From assembly GCA_964550165.1 (NCBI GenBank), contig CAZJYC010000107.1, positions 1 to 6,339 of the forward strand: 6,339 bases of DNA, given 5' to 3'. The notes beneath the pieces were generated by a model. The model was not told where the DNA came from, did no database searches, and saw only the letters and a program-made list of their open reading frames with translations. Made by a program: the position numbers and the translations under genes. How positions within the stretch are numbered: position 1 is the stretch's first letter; each line of letters opens with the position of its first letter. The stretch comes from CAZJYC01 sp964550165 (GTDB lineage Bacteria > Acidobacteriota > Aminicenantia > Aminicenantales > Aminicenantaceae). Of this stretch, positions 1 through 5,823 are shown in pieces.

Positions 1-330
1 TTCGGCCTCTATGCTAATGCTCACCGCGGCAAGGTGCGGAAGGCACAGCCCGACAAGCATCCCTTCATCACCGTTGAGAAGGAGAGCCCGAGGATCCCAC
101 GCCGTGGCTGGGCCGAGATGATAAGGAAAGTCTATGAAGTTAATCCCATGTGCTGTCCCAAATGCCAGGGAGAAATGCGCATCATCGCCTTCCTCACCGA
201 CTATGCCGTGGTCGATCGTATCATCGCCCACCTCAAGCTGACTTTTGTGGCGGAGAGACCCCCGCCGCCGCGCATGGCTTATCAGGAATTCCTGAGGGAC
301 TCTGAGACAGGCGCAGAATATTTTTCATGA
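1..330 (+). CDS. IS91-family (Y2) transposase, C-terminal fragment
   Basis: This is the 3' end of a transposase gene whose 5' part lies beyond the left edge. The frame is open from base 1, so the GTG at 34 need not be a start. The 109 visible residues fit the C-terminal part of IS91-type HUH (Y2) transposases, which move DNA by single-strand rolling-circle transfer. The signs are a tract like YANAHRG near residues 4-10, a WAEMIRKVYEVNP segment, a CPKC zinc-knuckle-like motif (Cys52 and Cys55) followed by GEMRIIAF, and a DRIIAHLKL helix before a proline-rich tail. The catalytic HUH and tyrosine motifs would lie upstream and cannot be checked, so I cannot say whether the element is intact. The TGA stop at 328-330 is followed by a hairpin-containing stretch that may be the element's end. 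The family call rests on pattern memory and is fairly firm. Confidence 0.8.
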   Translation, partial: FGLYANAHRGKVRKAQPDKHPFITVEKESPRIPRRGWAEMIRKVYEVNPMCCPKCQGEMRIIAFLTDYAVVDRIIAHLKLTFVAERPPPPRMAYQEFLRDSETGAEYFS

Positions 331-350
331 TTCCTTTCTTTGCCCAAAAG

Positions 351-408
351 GAGAGGTCCGCCTGATTTCCGGCGTTTTTGCGCCGCCCAGCGACTTTCCA
401 GGCCTCTC
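351..408. repeat. Nested inverted repeats behind the transposase
   Basis: GAGAGG at 351-356 is complementary to CCTCTC at 403-408. The pairing continues inward by about two more pairs, one of them G-T. Inside lies a tight hairpin, CGGCG (370-374), loop TTTTTG, CGCCG (381-385). IS91-type elements carry short subterminal inverted repeats at their origin end, downstream of the transposase gene, so this may be part of that end. It could also act as a weak transcriptional stop for the transposase. I could not define the exact IS boundary. The remaining bases between the transposase and the promoter at 439 show nothing else recognisable. Confidence 0.35.
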
Positions 409-438
409 TGTGCTATTTTGAGTTATTTTTAGCCCTTA

Positions 439-468
439 TTGACATTCTTTCCCGCCATGTTCTATACT
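439..468 (+). promoter_or_regulatory. Candidate strong sigma-70-type promoter
   Basis: A perfect TTGACA (-35) at 439-444 is followed after 18 bp by TATACT (-10, five of six matches) at 463-468. This predicts a start near 475, pointing rightward away from the transposase and toward the possible small gene at 493. A small CCAT-GACG-ATGG hairpin (469-480) covers the predicted start. It is the best promoter-like match I noticed in the window, but it is sequence pattern only. It could also be an outward-facing promoter supplied by the IS end. Confidence 0.5.
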
Positions 469-492
469 CCATGACGATGGGACGAGGCAAAA

Positions 493-654
493 TTGGGTCA
501 TAAATGCTTACACAGCCATCGCAGCAGAAAACGAATTTCTTATCTTATAGAACCCTTCCTTGATGCCCTTCGACGACTTTTTTTACGACCGTCATTCCTG
601 ACAGTTGTCTTCCTCGGGCTGATCGCCATTGTTGTTCCCTTTGTGATTAGATAG
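493..654 (+). CDS. Possible small single-pass membrane protein, 53 aa
   Basis: I do not recognise this as any known family. The open frame starts at TTG (493) and ends at TAG (652-654). A GAGG ribosome-binding-like sequence at 484-487 sits about five bases before the TTG, and an in-frame stop at 472-474 bounds the frame upstream. The N-terminal third is basic (HKCLHSHRSRKR). A short helix follows, and then a hydrophobic run, FLTVVFLGLIAIVVPFVI, near residues 35-52 that would span a membrane with the N-terminus inside. A near-consensus promoter lies just upstream. The gene converges on the aminopeptidase gene, with 26 bp between their stop codons. It could instead be a chance frame or the remains of a larger membrane protein. 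The non-ATG start and lack of homology keep confidence modest. Confidence 0.35.
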   Translation: MGHKCLHSHRSRKRISYLIEPFLDALRRLFLRPSFLTVVFLGLIAIVVPFVIR

Positions 655-680
655 AAGAGCACCAATGCTTGAGATGATAA

Positions 681-2072
681 TCAGTCTCGGGGGACAATCC
701 TCTCCACTTCTTTGACGGTCTTGAAGATGGGCCTGCCCAGGACCCGGCGTCCCTTATCATTGACCAGGACATTGTCCTCGATGCGAACTCCGCCGAAATC
801 TCTGTATTTTTCCAGTTTTTCATAGCTGATGAACTGGGGGAACTTCTTCTCTTTTTTCCACTTATCGATCAGGGCAGGGATGAAATAGATGCCGGGCTCC
901 ACGGTCAAGACATACCCAGGCTGAAGCTCTTTGGCCAGCCTTAAATAGGCCAGCCCAAACTGGTCGCTTCGTTTTGTCTTGGCGTCATAGCCCACATGGT
1001 CCTCTCCAAGATCCTCCATGTCATGGACATCAAGCCCCAGCATGTGGCCTATGCCGTGCGGAAAGAAGAGCGCATGCGCTCCCGCCTTGACAGCCTCGTC
1101 CGTGTCCCCTTTCATCAAGCCCAGTTCTTTCAATCCCGAAGCGATAAATTTTGCGGCCTTGAAGTGAACGTCCCTGTATTTTGTCCCTGGGGCTATGGAT
1201 TGAATGGCTGTCTCCTGAGCCCCGAGGACAATCTCGTAGACCTCTTTTTGCTTCTGGCTGAACTTACCGTCCACTGGAACGGTGCGGGTGATATCCGCAG
1301 CGTAGTGCATCGCCGACTCTGCGCCGGAATCGTTGACAAGAAGTCTTCCTTTCTTCAGCCGGTTTCCATGATAGTGATTGTGGAGGATCTGTCCGTTGAT
1401 GGTCAGAATTGTCGGAAAGGCAAGACCGCAGCCGTGCGAGAAAGCGATTCCTTCAATTTTCCCCACGATTTCCCTCTCGTAAACACCGCTTCTGGCCATC
1501 TTCATCGCCGTGGTATGCATCTCGTAGGTGACCTTATGGGCTTTTTCTATCTCCTCAATTTCCTCTTTGATCTTTACTGATCTCTGGGCGATCACGGCTT
1601 TGATCAACTCCACCGAAGCCCTGCCCTTAACGGAATCAGGCTTGATATTCAATAAACCCGCCAATTTTAGCTTTATCTCAGGCCTGTAAGGCGGAAGATA
1701 ATGAATCTTCTTGCCACGCTGAATAGCCTGTTTTATTGTTGCTCCGAGCGCGTCCAAAGGCATTGTCTCTTTAATCCCAACTGGCATGGCCTTTTCTTTC
1801 ATCGAAGGCTGGTATCCCATCCAGATGATATCTTCAATATTCACATCATTCCCAAAAACAATATCCTTGTCTTCATCGACATCGATCACAGCCGCAAGCG
1901 AAGGAAAATCAAGACCGCAGAAATAGAGAAAACTGCTGTCCTGCCTGAAGCTGTAGGTGTTGGACGGATAATTCATGGGCGATTCTTCGTTGCCCAAAAA
2001 AAGAATCAGTCCGGACTTGACCTGCTCCCTCAGGCGCTTTCGTCTTTGGACATAAATTTTTGAATTGAACAT
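681..2072 (-). CDS. pepP: Xaa-Pro aminopeptidase (M24B metallopeptidase)
   Basis: A cytoplasmic dinuclear-metal (usually Mn) enzyme that removes the N-terminal residue from peptides with proline at position two. I chose the ATG at 2072 (463 aa) because AAGGAG lies seven bases before it and homologues begin with a similar MF..K.Y..RR stretch. An upstream in-frame ATG at 2117 has no ribosome-binding site. Residues 1 to about 130 form the AMP_N domain, and about 165-440 form the pita-bread M24 domain. All five metal ligands are visible: Asp248 (NDSGAE), Asp260 (ADITRT), His343 (HGIGH), Glu392 (VEPGIYF) and Glu432 (VRIEDNV). The accessory histidines His231, His339 and His350 are also present, so it should be active. 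There is no signal peptide. It follows hypD after 96 bp on the same strand, suggesting a role in releasing residues from proline- or hydroxyproline-containing peptides. A prolidase-like dipeptidase specificity is the main alternative. Confidence 0.93.
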   Translation of the reverse strand: MFNSKIYVQRRKRLREQVKSGLILFLGNEESPMNYPSNTYSFRQDSSFLYFCGLDFPSLAAVIDVDEDKDIVFGNDVNIEDIIWMGYQPSMKEKAMPVGIKETMPLDALGATIKQAIQRGKKIHYLPPYRPEIKLKLAGLLNIKPDSVKGRASVELIKAVIAQRSVKIKEEIEEIEKAHKVTYEMHTTAMKMARSGVYEREIVGKIEGIAFSHGCGLAFPTILTINGQILHNHYHGNRLKKGRLLVNDSGAESAMHYAADITRTVPVDGKFSQKQKEVYEIVLGAQETAIQSIAPGTKYRDVHFKAAKFIASGLKELGLMKGDTDEAVKAGAHALFFPHGIGHMLGLDVHDMEDLGEDHVGYDAKTKRSDQFGLAYLRLAKELQPGYVLTVEPGIYFIPALIDKWKKEKKFPQFISYEKLEKYRDFGGVRIEDNVLVNDKGRRVLGRPIFKTVKEVERIVPRD

Positions 2073-2079
2073 GGCATGA

Positions 2080-2085
2080 CTCCTT
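2080..2085 (-). promoter_or_regulatory. Ribosome-binding site that fixes the aminopeptidase start
   Basis: AAGGAG on the minus strand lies seven bases before the ATG at 2072. It decides the start codon in favour of the 463-residue form over the 478-residue form starting at 2117. Confidence 0.8.
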
Positions 2086-2114
2086 ATCTTTGACTTTGCA
2101 AATTCAGGATATTT

Positions 2115-2143
2115 CATATACCAGTTATGCGTTCTGAATTCAA
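2115..2143 (-). promoter_or_regulatory. Weak candidate promoter for the aminopeptidase gene
   Basis: On the minus strand TTGAAT (2138-2143) and TATATG (2115-2120) are separated by 17 bp. Each matches four of six consensus bases. Transcription would begin near 2108, leaving a leader of about 35 nt before the ATG at 2072. A 7-bp inverted repeat (AATTCAG 2101-2107, CTGAATT 2134-2140) overlaps it. I see no terminator between hypD and this gene, so readthrough from hypD is equally likely. Confidence 0.25.
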
Positions 2144-2168
2144 TACAATTTTTGTTCCTGCTTACCTT

Positions 2169-4532
2169 TCAGAAAGACAGATGCTCCGTCCTCCGGATGA
2201 TCTCGTTCTGGAGGTCAACGTTAATGTCGACAAAATAATCGCTGTAGCCAGCGACCCTGACGATCAGGTCTCTGTATTTCTCAGGATGCGTCTGGGCATC
2301 CCGCAAAGTCTCGGCGCTGACCACATTGAGCTGGATATGATGGCCGTCCAGCTTGAAGTAGGACCTTATGAGCGAGGCGAGCTTATCCAGGCCTTCCTCG
2401 TCAGAGAGAAGCTGAGGAGTGAATTTCTGGTTGAGAAGGGTTCCGCCGGTCCTGACATGGTCCATTTTTGCGGCCGACTTGATGACGGCCGTTGGACCTT
2501 TTCTGTCCGCTCCCTGAACAGGAGAAATTCCCTCGGATAGCGGCTCCCAGGCTTTTCTTCCGTCTGGTGTCGCGCCGGTCATTTTTCCAAAATAGATATG
2601 GACTGTTGTCGGCAGAAGGTTGATTTGATAGAAGCCGCCTTTGGTGTTGGGCCTTCCGCTCACAGCGCTGTAATAAGTTTCGAAAACAGATTTCATAATG
2701 TTATCCGCATAATCGTCATCATTCCCGTATTTGGGCGTTTTGTTCATAAATCTCTGGCGCAACTCCTCATGGCCTTCGAAGTTGTCCTTGAGCGCTTCGA
2801 GCAGCTCTTTCATGCTGACCTGCTTCTTGTCGAAAACGTTGAACTCGATGGAGGACAGGATGTCGGTTACTGTCCCTATGCCCACGCCCTGGATGTAGGA
2901 AGTGTTGTAGCGGGCGCCGCCGTCGTGATAATCCTTTCCTTTGGCTATACAATCGCTGATGAGCAGGGAGAGAAAGGGGGAAGGCAGATATTCGGCGTAA
3001 AGCCTTTCGATGATGTTATTTCCCCGGACTTTTACATCCACAAAAAAAAGGACCTGCTTTCTGAAAGCTTCGAAAAGCTCCTCAAATGAGGAAAAATGAG
3101 CCGGGTTGCCCGTTCGCAGGCCGATGGCTTTTCCTGTTCTCGGGTCCACTCCGTTGTTCAACGTTATCTCTAAAACCTTGGGCAGGTTGAAATAGCCGGT
3201 GAGATTGTAGTTTTCTTTCCCGAACGCTCCGGTCTCGACGCAGCCGCTGGCTCCGCCGCTCCGGGCATCTTCGACCGATTTGCCCATCCTCACCAGCTCC
3301 TGGACGATGGCATCTGTGTTAAAGATGGAGGGCTGTCCGAATCCGGTGCGGACGATTTTCAGAGCTCTTTTCAGGAAACTGTCAGGCGTCTTTTTGCTGA
3401 TCTGAACCATGCAGCTCGGCTGCAGGATTCTCATCTCCTCGACGACATCGAGGATAAGGTAGGATAGCTCGTTGACCGCATCTGAGCCATCAGGTTTGAC
3501 CCCGCCGGTGTTGATCAGGGCAAAATCCGTGTACGTTCCGCTCTCTTCGGCAGTAACGCCGACCTTGGGAGGAGCTGGCTGGTTGTTGAATTTAACCCAG
3601 AAGGCCTCGAGCAGCTCTTTGGCCTTCTTCTGGGTGAGCGTCCCATCCTCAAGTCCTTTCCTGTAGAAGGGATAAAGATGCTGATCAAGCCTCCCCGGAT
3701 TGAAGGAATCCCAGGTGTTGTATTCGATGATCACGCCCAGATGGACAAACCAGTAATGCTGCAAAGCTTCCCAGAAATTCCGGGGGGCGTTGGCCGGGAC
3801 GTGGGAACAGATTTTAGCAATTGTCTCCAGCTCTTTTTTGCGGACAGGTTCTTTTTCCTTCTTGGCTAACTCTCTCGCTTTTTCGGCATGGCGCCCGGCA
3901 TACGTGATCAAGGCCTCGGCACAGATTTCCATTGCCTTGAGCTCTTCTTTTTTCTTATAAGCTTCGGGGTCGCTCAGGAAATCAAGGTTTTTTATGCTCT
4001 CCTGGATATCTTGTTTAAAATCGAGGAATCCTTTTTTGTAGATTTTATCGTCCAGAACCGTGTGTCCCGGCGCTCTCTGCTCCTGGAATTCCGTGAACAT
4101 GCCTGCCTCATAGGCATTCTTCCATTCCTCTGACATCTGGCCGAAAATTCTGTCTCTGATCGATTTCCCTCGCCAGAAAGGGATAATTGTCTCTTTGTAG
4201 AGCTTCTTTGTTTCCTCATCCACTTTGAACGATGTCTTGGGCCTGGTGTTCAGGATATCAAGATCCTGGAGGCTGTGGGCAGTGATCTCCGGGTAGGTCG
4301 GAGTCGCCCTGGGAGCTGGCCCTCTCTCGCCGACAATGAGCTCACCTTCATTGATGCAGATGGCTTTATGCTCGAGCAAATACTTGAAGGCCAGGGCCCG
4401 TCTGACCGGAGCCGAGACACTTTGAGCGAGATCGCTTTTATAAAACTCGGTCAAGAGCTTAGCTCTCTCCGGCGTGATATAGGGTTTAGTGCTGATGCTC
4501 TGTTCTCTGAGTTTTTTTATTCTTTCGTTCAT
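2169..4532 (-). CDS. hypD: trans-4-hydroxy-L-proline dehydratase (glycyl radical enzyme)
   Basis: HypD removes water from trans-4-hydroxy-L-proline to give delta-1-pyrroline-5-carboxylate, using a protein glycyl radical, in anaerobes. The 787-residue length matches the family. The large PFL-type barrel domain fills most of the protein. The thiyl cysteine is Cys431 in SGCVETGAFG with Glu433 two residues on. The C-terminal radical loop is RVAGYSDYF, with Gly762 as the radical site. Residues I recall from the C. difficile enzyme (Phe152, His160, Asp278, Ser334, Phe340, Cys434, Glu436, Tyr450, Thr645, Gly765) all reappear here three positions earlier: Phe149, His157, Asp275, Ser331, Phe337, Cys431, Glu433, Tyr447, Thr642 and Gly762. 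Long shared stretches such as KTPKYGNDDDYAD also agree with HypD. These features argue against pyruvate formate-lyase, glycerol dehydratase and choline TMA-lyase. The start is supported by AAAGGTGA overlapping the end of hypE, only three bases upstream. Confidence 0.95.
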   Translation of the reverse strand: MNERIKKLREQSISTKPYITPERAKLLTEFYKSDLAQSVSAPVRRALAFKYLLEHKAICINEGELIVGERGPAPRATPTYPEITAHSLQDLDILNTRPKTSFKVDEETKKLYKETIIPFWRGKSIRDRIFGQMSEEWKNAYEAGMFTEFQEQRAPGHTVLDDKIYKKGFLDFKQDIQESIKNLDFLSDPEAYKKKEELKAMEICAEALITYAGRHAEKARELAKKEKEPVRKKELETIAKICSHVPANAPRNFWEALQHYWFVHLGVIIEYNTWDSFNPGRLDQHLYPFYRKGLEDGTLTQKKAKELLEAFWVKFNNQPAPPKVGVTAEESGTYTDFALINTGGVKPDGSDAVNELSYLILDVVEEMRILQPSCMVQISKKTPDSFLKRALKIVRTGFGQPSIFNTDAIVQELVRMGKSVEDARSGGASGCVETGAFGKENYNLTGYFNLPKVLEITLNNGVDPRTGKAIGLRTGNPAHFSSFEELFEAFRKQVLFFVDVKVRGNNIIERLYAEYLPSPFLSLLISDCIAKGKDYHDGGARYNTSYIQGVGIGTVTDILSSIEFNVFDKKQVSMKELLEALKDNFEGHEELRQRFMNKTPKYGNDDDYADNIMKSVFETYYSAVSGRPNTKGGFYQINLLPTTVHIYFGKMTGATPDGRKAWEPLSEGISPVQGADRKGPTAVIKSAAKMDHVRTGGTLLNQKFTPQLLSDEEGLDKLASLIRSYFKLDGHHIQLNVVSAETLRDAQTHPEKYRDLIVRVAGYSDYFVDINVDLQNEIIRRTEHLSF

Positions 4533-4535
4533 GGT

Positions 4536-4543
4536 TCACCTTT
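4536..4543 (-). promoter_or_regulatory. hypD ribosome-binding site overlapping the hypE stop
   Basis: AAAGGTGA on the minus strand includes the TGA stop of hypE (4536-4538) and sits a few bases before the hypD ATG. Ribosomes finishing hypE are therefore positioned to start hypD, which implies translational coupling of activase and dehydratase. Confidence 0.65.
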
Positions 4544-5486
4544 CTTTTTCCATGGAAAAGCCAAAGTCTTTGAGTATTTTTTTGACTTCATCTATTTTTT
4601 CTTGCGAAGGAGGCTGGAGAGATTCTAAGCGGTTCTTTTTCCCCAGTCTTTTGTACTTTTGAATCCCACCCCGATGAAAGGGCAAAAGGCTTACTTTTTT
4701 GATGGTCTTCAGGGAAAGGAGATATTTGGCAATCCTCTCGATACTCTCGCGGTCGTCATTTATCCCCGGAATAATCGGAATGCGGACGATGATATCCTTG
4801 CCCTTTGCGGATAATCCTTTCAGGTTTTCAAGAATAAGCTGATTTGAGACTCCCGTGTATGTTTTATGTTTTTCCTTATCCATGAGCTTGAGGTCATAGA
4901 GGAAAAGGTCAACATGATCGCTCGTCCGGTCCAGGATTTCAAAGGGAACATGTCCCGAAGTGTCAACTGTGGTCCGGATGCCTCTCTTCTTGAATTCCTT
5001 GAGCAGGGCTTCCAGAAAACCAGGCTGCATCAAGGGCTCGCCTCCAGAAAAAGTGACCCCACCTCCGGATTCATCGAAAAAAATTCTGTCCTTCTCCACT
5101 TCCCTGACTACATCCTCGACTGATACTTCTCTTCCTATAATATCCAGAGCCTCGTAGACACACACGTCTTTGCACTTCCCGCACGAATCACATTTTTCCC
5201 TATCGACTGTTATAAAATTGCCATTCTTTGAAATCGCCTGTTGAGGACAAATGTCAAGGCATTGTTCGCATTCTGCTGCGCATCGCTCTTCTTTGACAAT
5301 GACTTCAGGCTTCGCTTCCTGGCCTTCAGGATTGTGGCACCATTGGCAGCGAAGAGGGCATCCTTTGAAAAAAACCGTAGCGCGAATTCCAGGCCCGTCA
5401 TGGATGGCATAGCGGCTGATGTCAAAAATCAGCCCTTTGTCTGCTTTGTTTTGAGGTCTGCTTACAGGTTCTTTATTCATTTGCAT
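4536..5486 (-). CDS. hypE: Glycyl radical enzyme activating enzyme (radical SAM, HypE type)
   Basis: This activase cleaves S-adenosylmethionine and abstracts hydrogen from the radical glycine of HypD. Numbering is from the ATG at 5486 (316 aa). The radical-SAM cluster motif CX3CX2C is Cys43, Cys47 and Cys50, in KGCPLRCQWCHNPEG. Two ferredoxin-like clusters follow, Cys69/73/76/80 and Cys99/102/105/109, the insert typical of activases for the dehydratase-type glycyl radical enzymes. The SAM-contacting GGE is at 148-150, with VDTSGH near 174-179 and RIPIIPGIN near 235-243. The start is uncertain: ATGs at 5486 and 5480 and a GTG at 5582 share the frame, and none has a clear ribosome-binding site. 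The GTG form would add a 32-residue N-terminal stretch that resembles no domain, so I prefer 5486. The stop lies three bases before hypD, which indicates one operon. Assignment to HypD as partner comes from this adjacency. Confidence 0.93.
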   Translation of the reverse strand: MQMNKEPVSRPQNKADKGLIFDISRYAIHDGPGIRATVFFKGCPLRCQWCHNPEGQEAKPEVIVKEERCAAECEQCLDICPQQAISKNGNFITVDREKCDSCGKCKDVCVYEALDIIGREVSVEDVVREVEKDRIFFDESGGGVTFSGGEPLMQPGFLEALLKEFKKRGIRTTVDTSGHVPFEILDRTSDHVDLFLYDLKLMDKEKHKTYTGVSNQLILENLKGLSAKGKDIIVRIPIIPGINDDRESIERIAKYLLSLKTIKKVSLLPFHRGGIQKYKRLGKKNRLESLQPPSQEKIDEVKKILKDFGFSMEKER

Positions 5487-5495
5487 TAACAAAAA

Positions 5496-5524
5496 ATGAT
5501 ATCTTATGCGAGCAAAAAGTTCAA
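5496..5524 (-). promoter_or_regulatory. Candidate promoter for the hypE-hypD operon
   Basis: Minus-strand TTGAAC (5519-5524) and TATCAT (5496-5501, five of six matches) are spaced by exactly 17 bp. The predicted start falls only a few bases before the ATG at 5486, so the transcript would be leaderless or nearly so. That would fit the missing ribosome-binding site. A TGCCTGA inverted repeat is centred about 67 bp upstream of the predicted start, where activators often bind. Confidence 0.4.
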
Positions 5525-5536
5525 TAAAAGGGATAC

Positions 5537-5573
5537 TCAGGCAAGCCGGCTCGAATGGCTTTTGTATGCCTGA
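5537..5573. repeat. TCAGGCA/TGCCTGA inverted repeat upstream of hypE
   Basis: TCAGGCA (5537-5543) and TGCCTGA (5567-5573) are perfect complements. AGCC (5544-5547) and GGCT (5557-5560) extend the pairing inside. A third copy, TGCCTGA at 5622-5628, belongs to GGCTTGCCTGA (5618-5628), which is an 11-base perfect inverted repeat of TCAGGCAAGCC (5537-5547). Repeated half-sites just upstream of a promoter suggest an operator, though a folded RNA or chance is possible. Confidence 0.4.
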
Positions 5574-5597
5574 CTTTCGCACGCGATAGATTTAATA

Positions 5598-5788
5598 GAT
5601 TATCTTCTACTTTGTGTGGCTTGCCTGAAGTCCTCTCGACGATGGCCTCGCTCTCCTTCAGGTTTTTCACGCCGTTCCCTCGAAGGGCAGCTAGGGAAGG
5701 CTAAACCTTCAATGGTCGCTTCGGCCATCTCTGAGAGGCTTTTTTGTTACCCACATCTTCTCCACCCACACAAAATGGAAGCGAGCCC
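5598..5788. mobile_element. MITE-like foldback element with decayed terminal inverted repeats
   Basis: The outer arms CTTCTACTTTGTGTGG (5604-5619) and the complement of 5766-5781, CTTCCATTTTGTGTGG, match at 14 of 16 positions. Further in, CCTCTCGACGATGGCC (5632-5647) matches the complement of 5723-5738 at 13 of 16, with the three mismatches contiguous. The direct repeat TTTAATA flanks both sides (5591-5597 and 5789-5795) and could be a target duplication, which would put the element at 5598-5788. Smaller hairpins lie in the middle: GAAGG-CTAAA-CCTTC (5696-5710), ATGGTCG-CTT-CGGCCAT (5712-5728) and TTCCCT/AGGGAA (5675-5680, 5693-5698). It encodes nothing convincing. It occupies most of the 337-bp gap between the enolase-family gene and hypE. 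A structured RNA is the main alternative. Confidence 0.45.
5724..5745 (+). terminator. Terminator-like hairpin with T-run, plus strand
   Basis: GCC (5724-5726) and TCT (5728-5730) can pair with AGA (5734-5736) and GGC (5737-5739), with a bulged A, and six T residues follow at 5740-5745. It has the form of a rho-independent terminator, but no plus-strand gene precedes it. It may terminate an unrecognised small RNA from the structured region or simply be part of the foldback element. Confidence 0.2.
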
Positions 5789-5823
5789 TTTAATATTTAT
5801 GGCAAGGATTGCATGTTCCTGTC

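Noticed and set aside
996..1580. Plus-strand open frame of 194 codons
   Set aside because: It lies wholly inside the Xaa-Pro aminopeptidase gene on the opposite strand, whose metal ligands are all conserved. Its translation shows no domain-like pattern.
2073..2117. Fifteen-residue N-terminal extension of the aminopeptidase from the ATG at 2117
   Set aside because: No ribosome-binding site precedes it. The ATG at 2072 has AAGGAG at ideal spacing and matches where homologues begin.
2073..2168. Rho-independent terminator between hypD and the aminopeptidase gene
   Set aside because: No GC-rich hairpin followed by a T-run is present on the minus strand. The only inverted repeat is AT-rich with a 26-base loop.
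2127..2540. Plus-strand open frame of 137 codons at the 3' end of hypD
   Set aside because: It is antisense to the conserved glycyl radical domain of hypD and has no family resemblance.
2598..3089. Plus-strand open frame of 163 codons
   Set aside because: It is antisense to a highly conserved part of hypD and is a shadow of that gene's codon structure.
2169..4532. Pyruvate formate-lyase, glycerol dehydratase or choline TMA-lyase assignment for the glycyl radical enzyme
   Set aside because: It lacks the adjacent double cysteine of pyruvate formate-lyase, has GCVETG rather than GCVEP around the active cysteine, and carries the hydroxyproline dehydratase pocket residues.
5487..5582. Thirty-two-residue N-terminal extension of hypE from GTG at 5582
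   Set aside because: There is no ribosome-binding site, the extension has no activase-like sequence, and it overlaps the promoter candidate and the TGCCTGA repeats.
5598..5788. Known riboswitch or tRNA-like leader
   Set aside because: I could not match the hairpins to any riboswitch, T-box or tRNA core I know. The symmetrical arms and flanking direct repeat fit a foldback element better.
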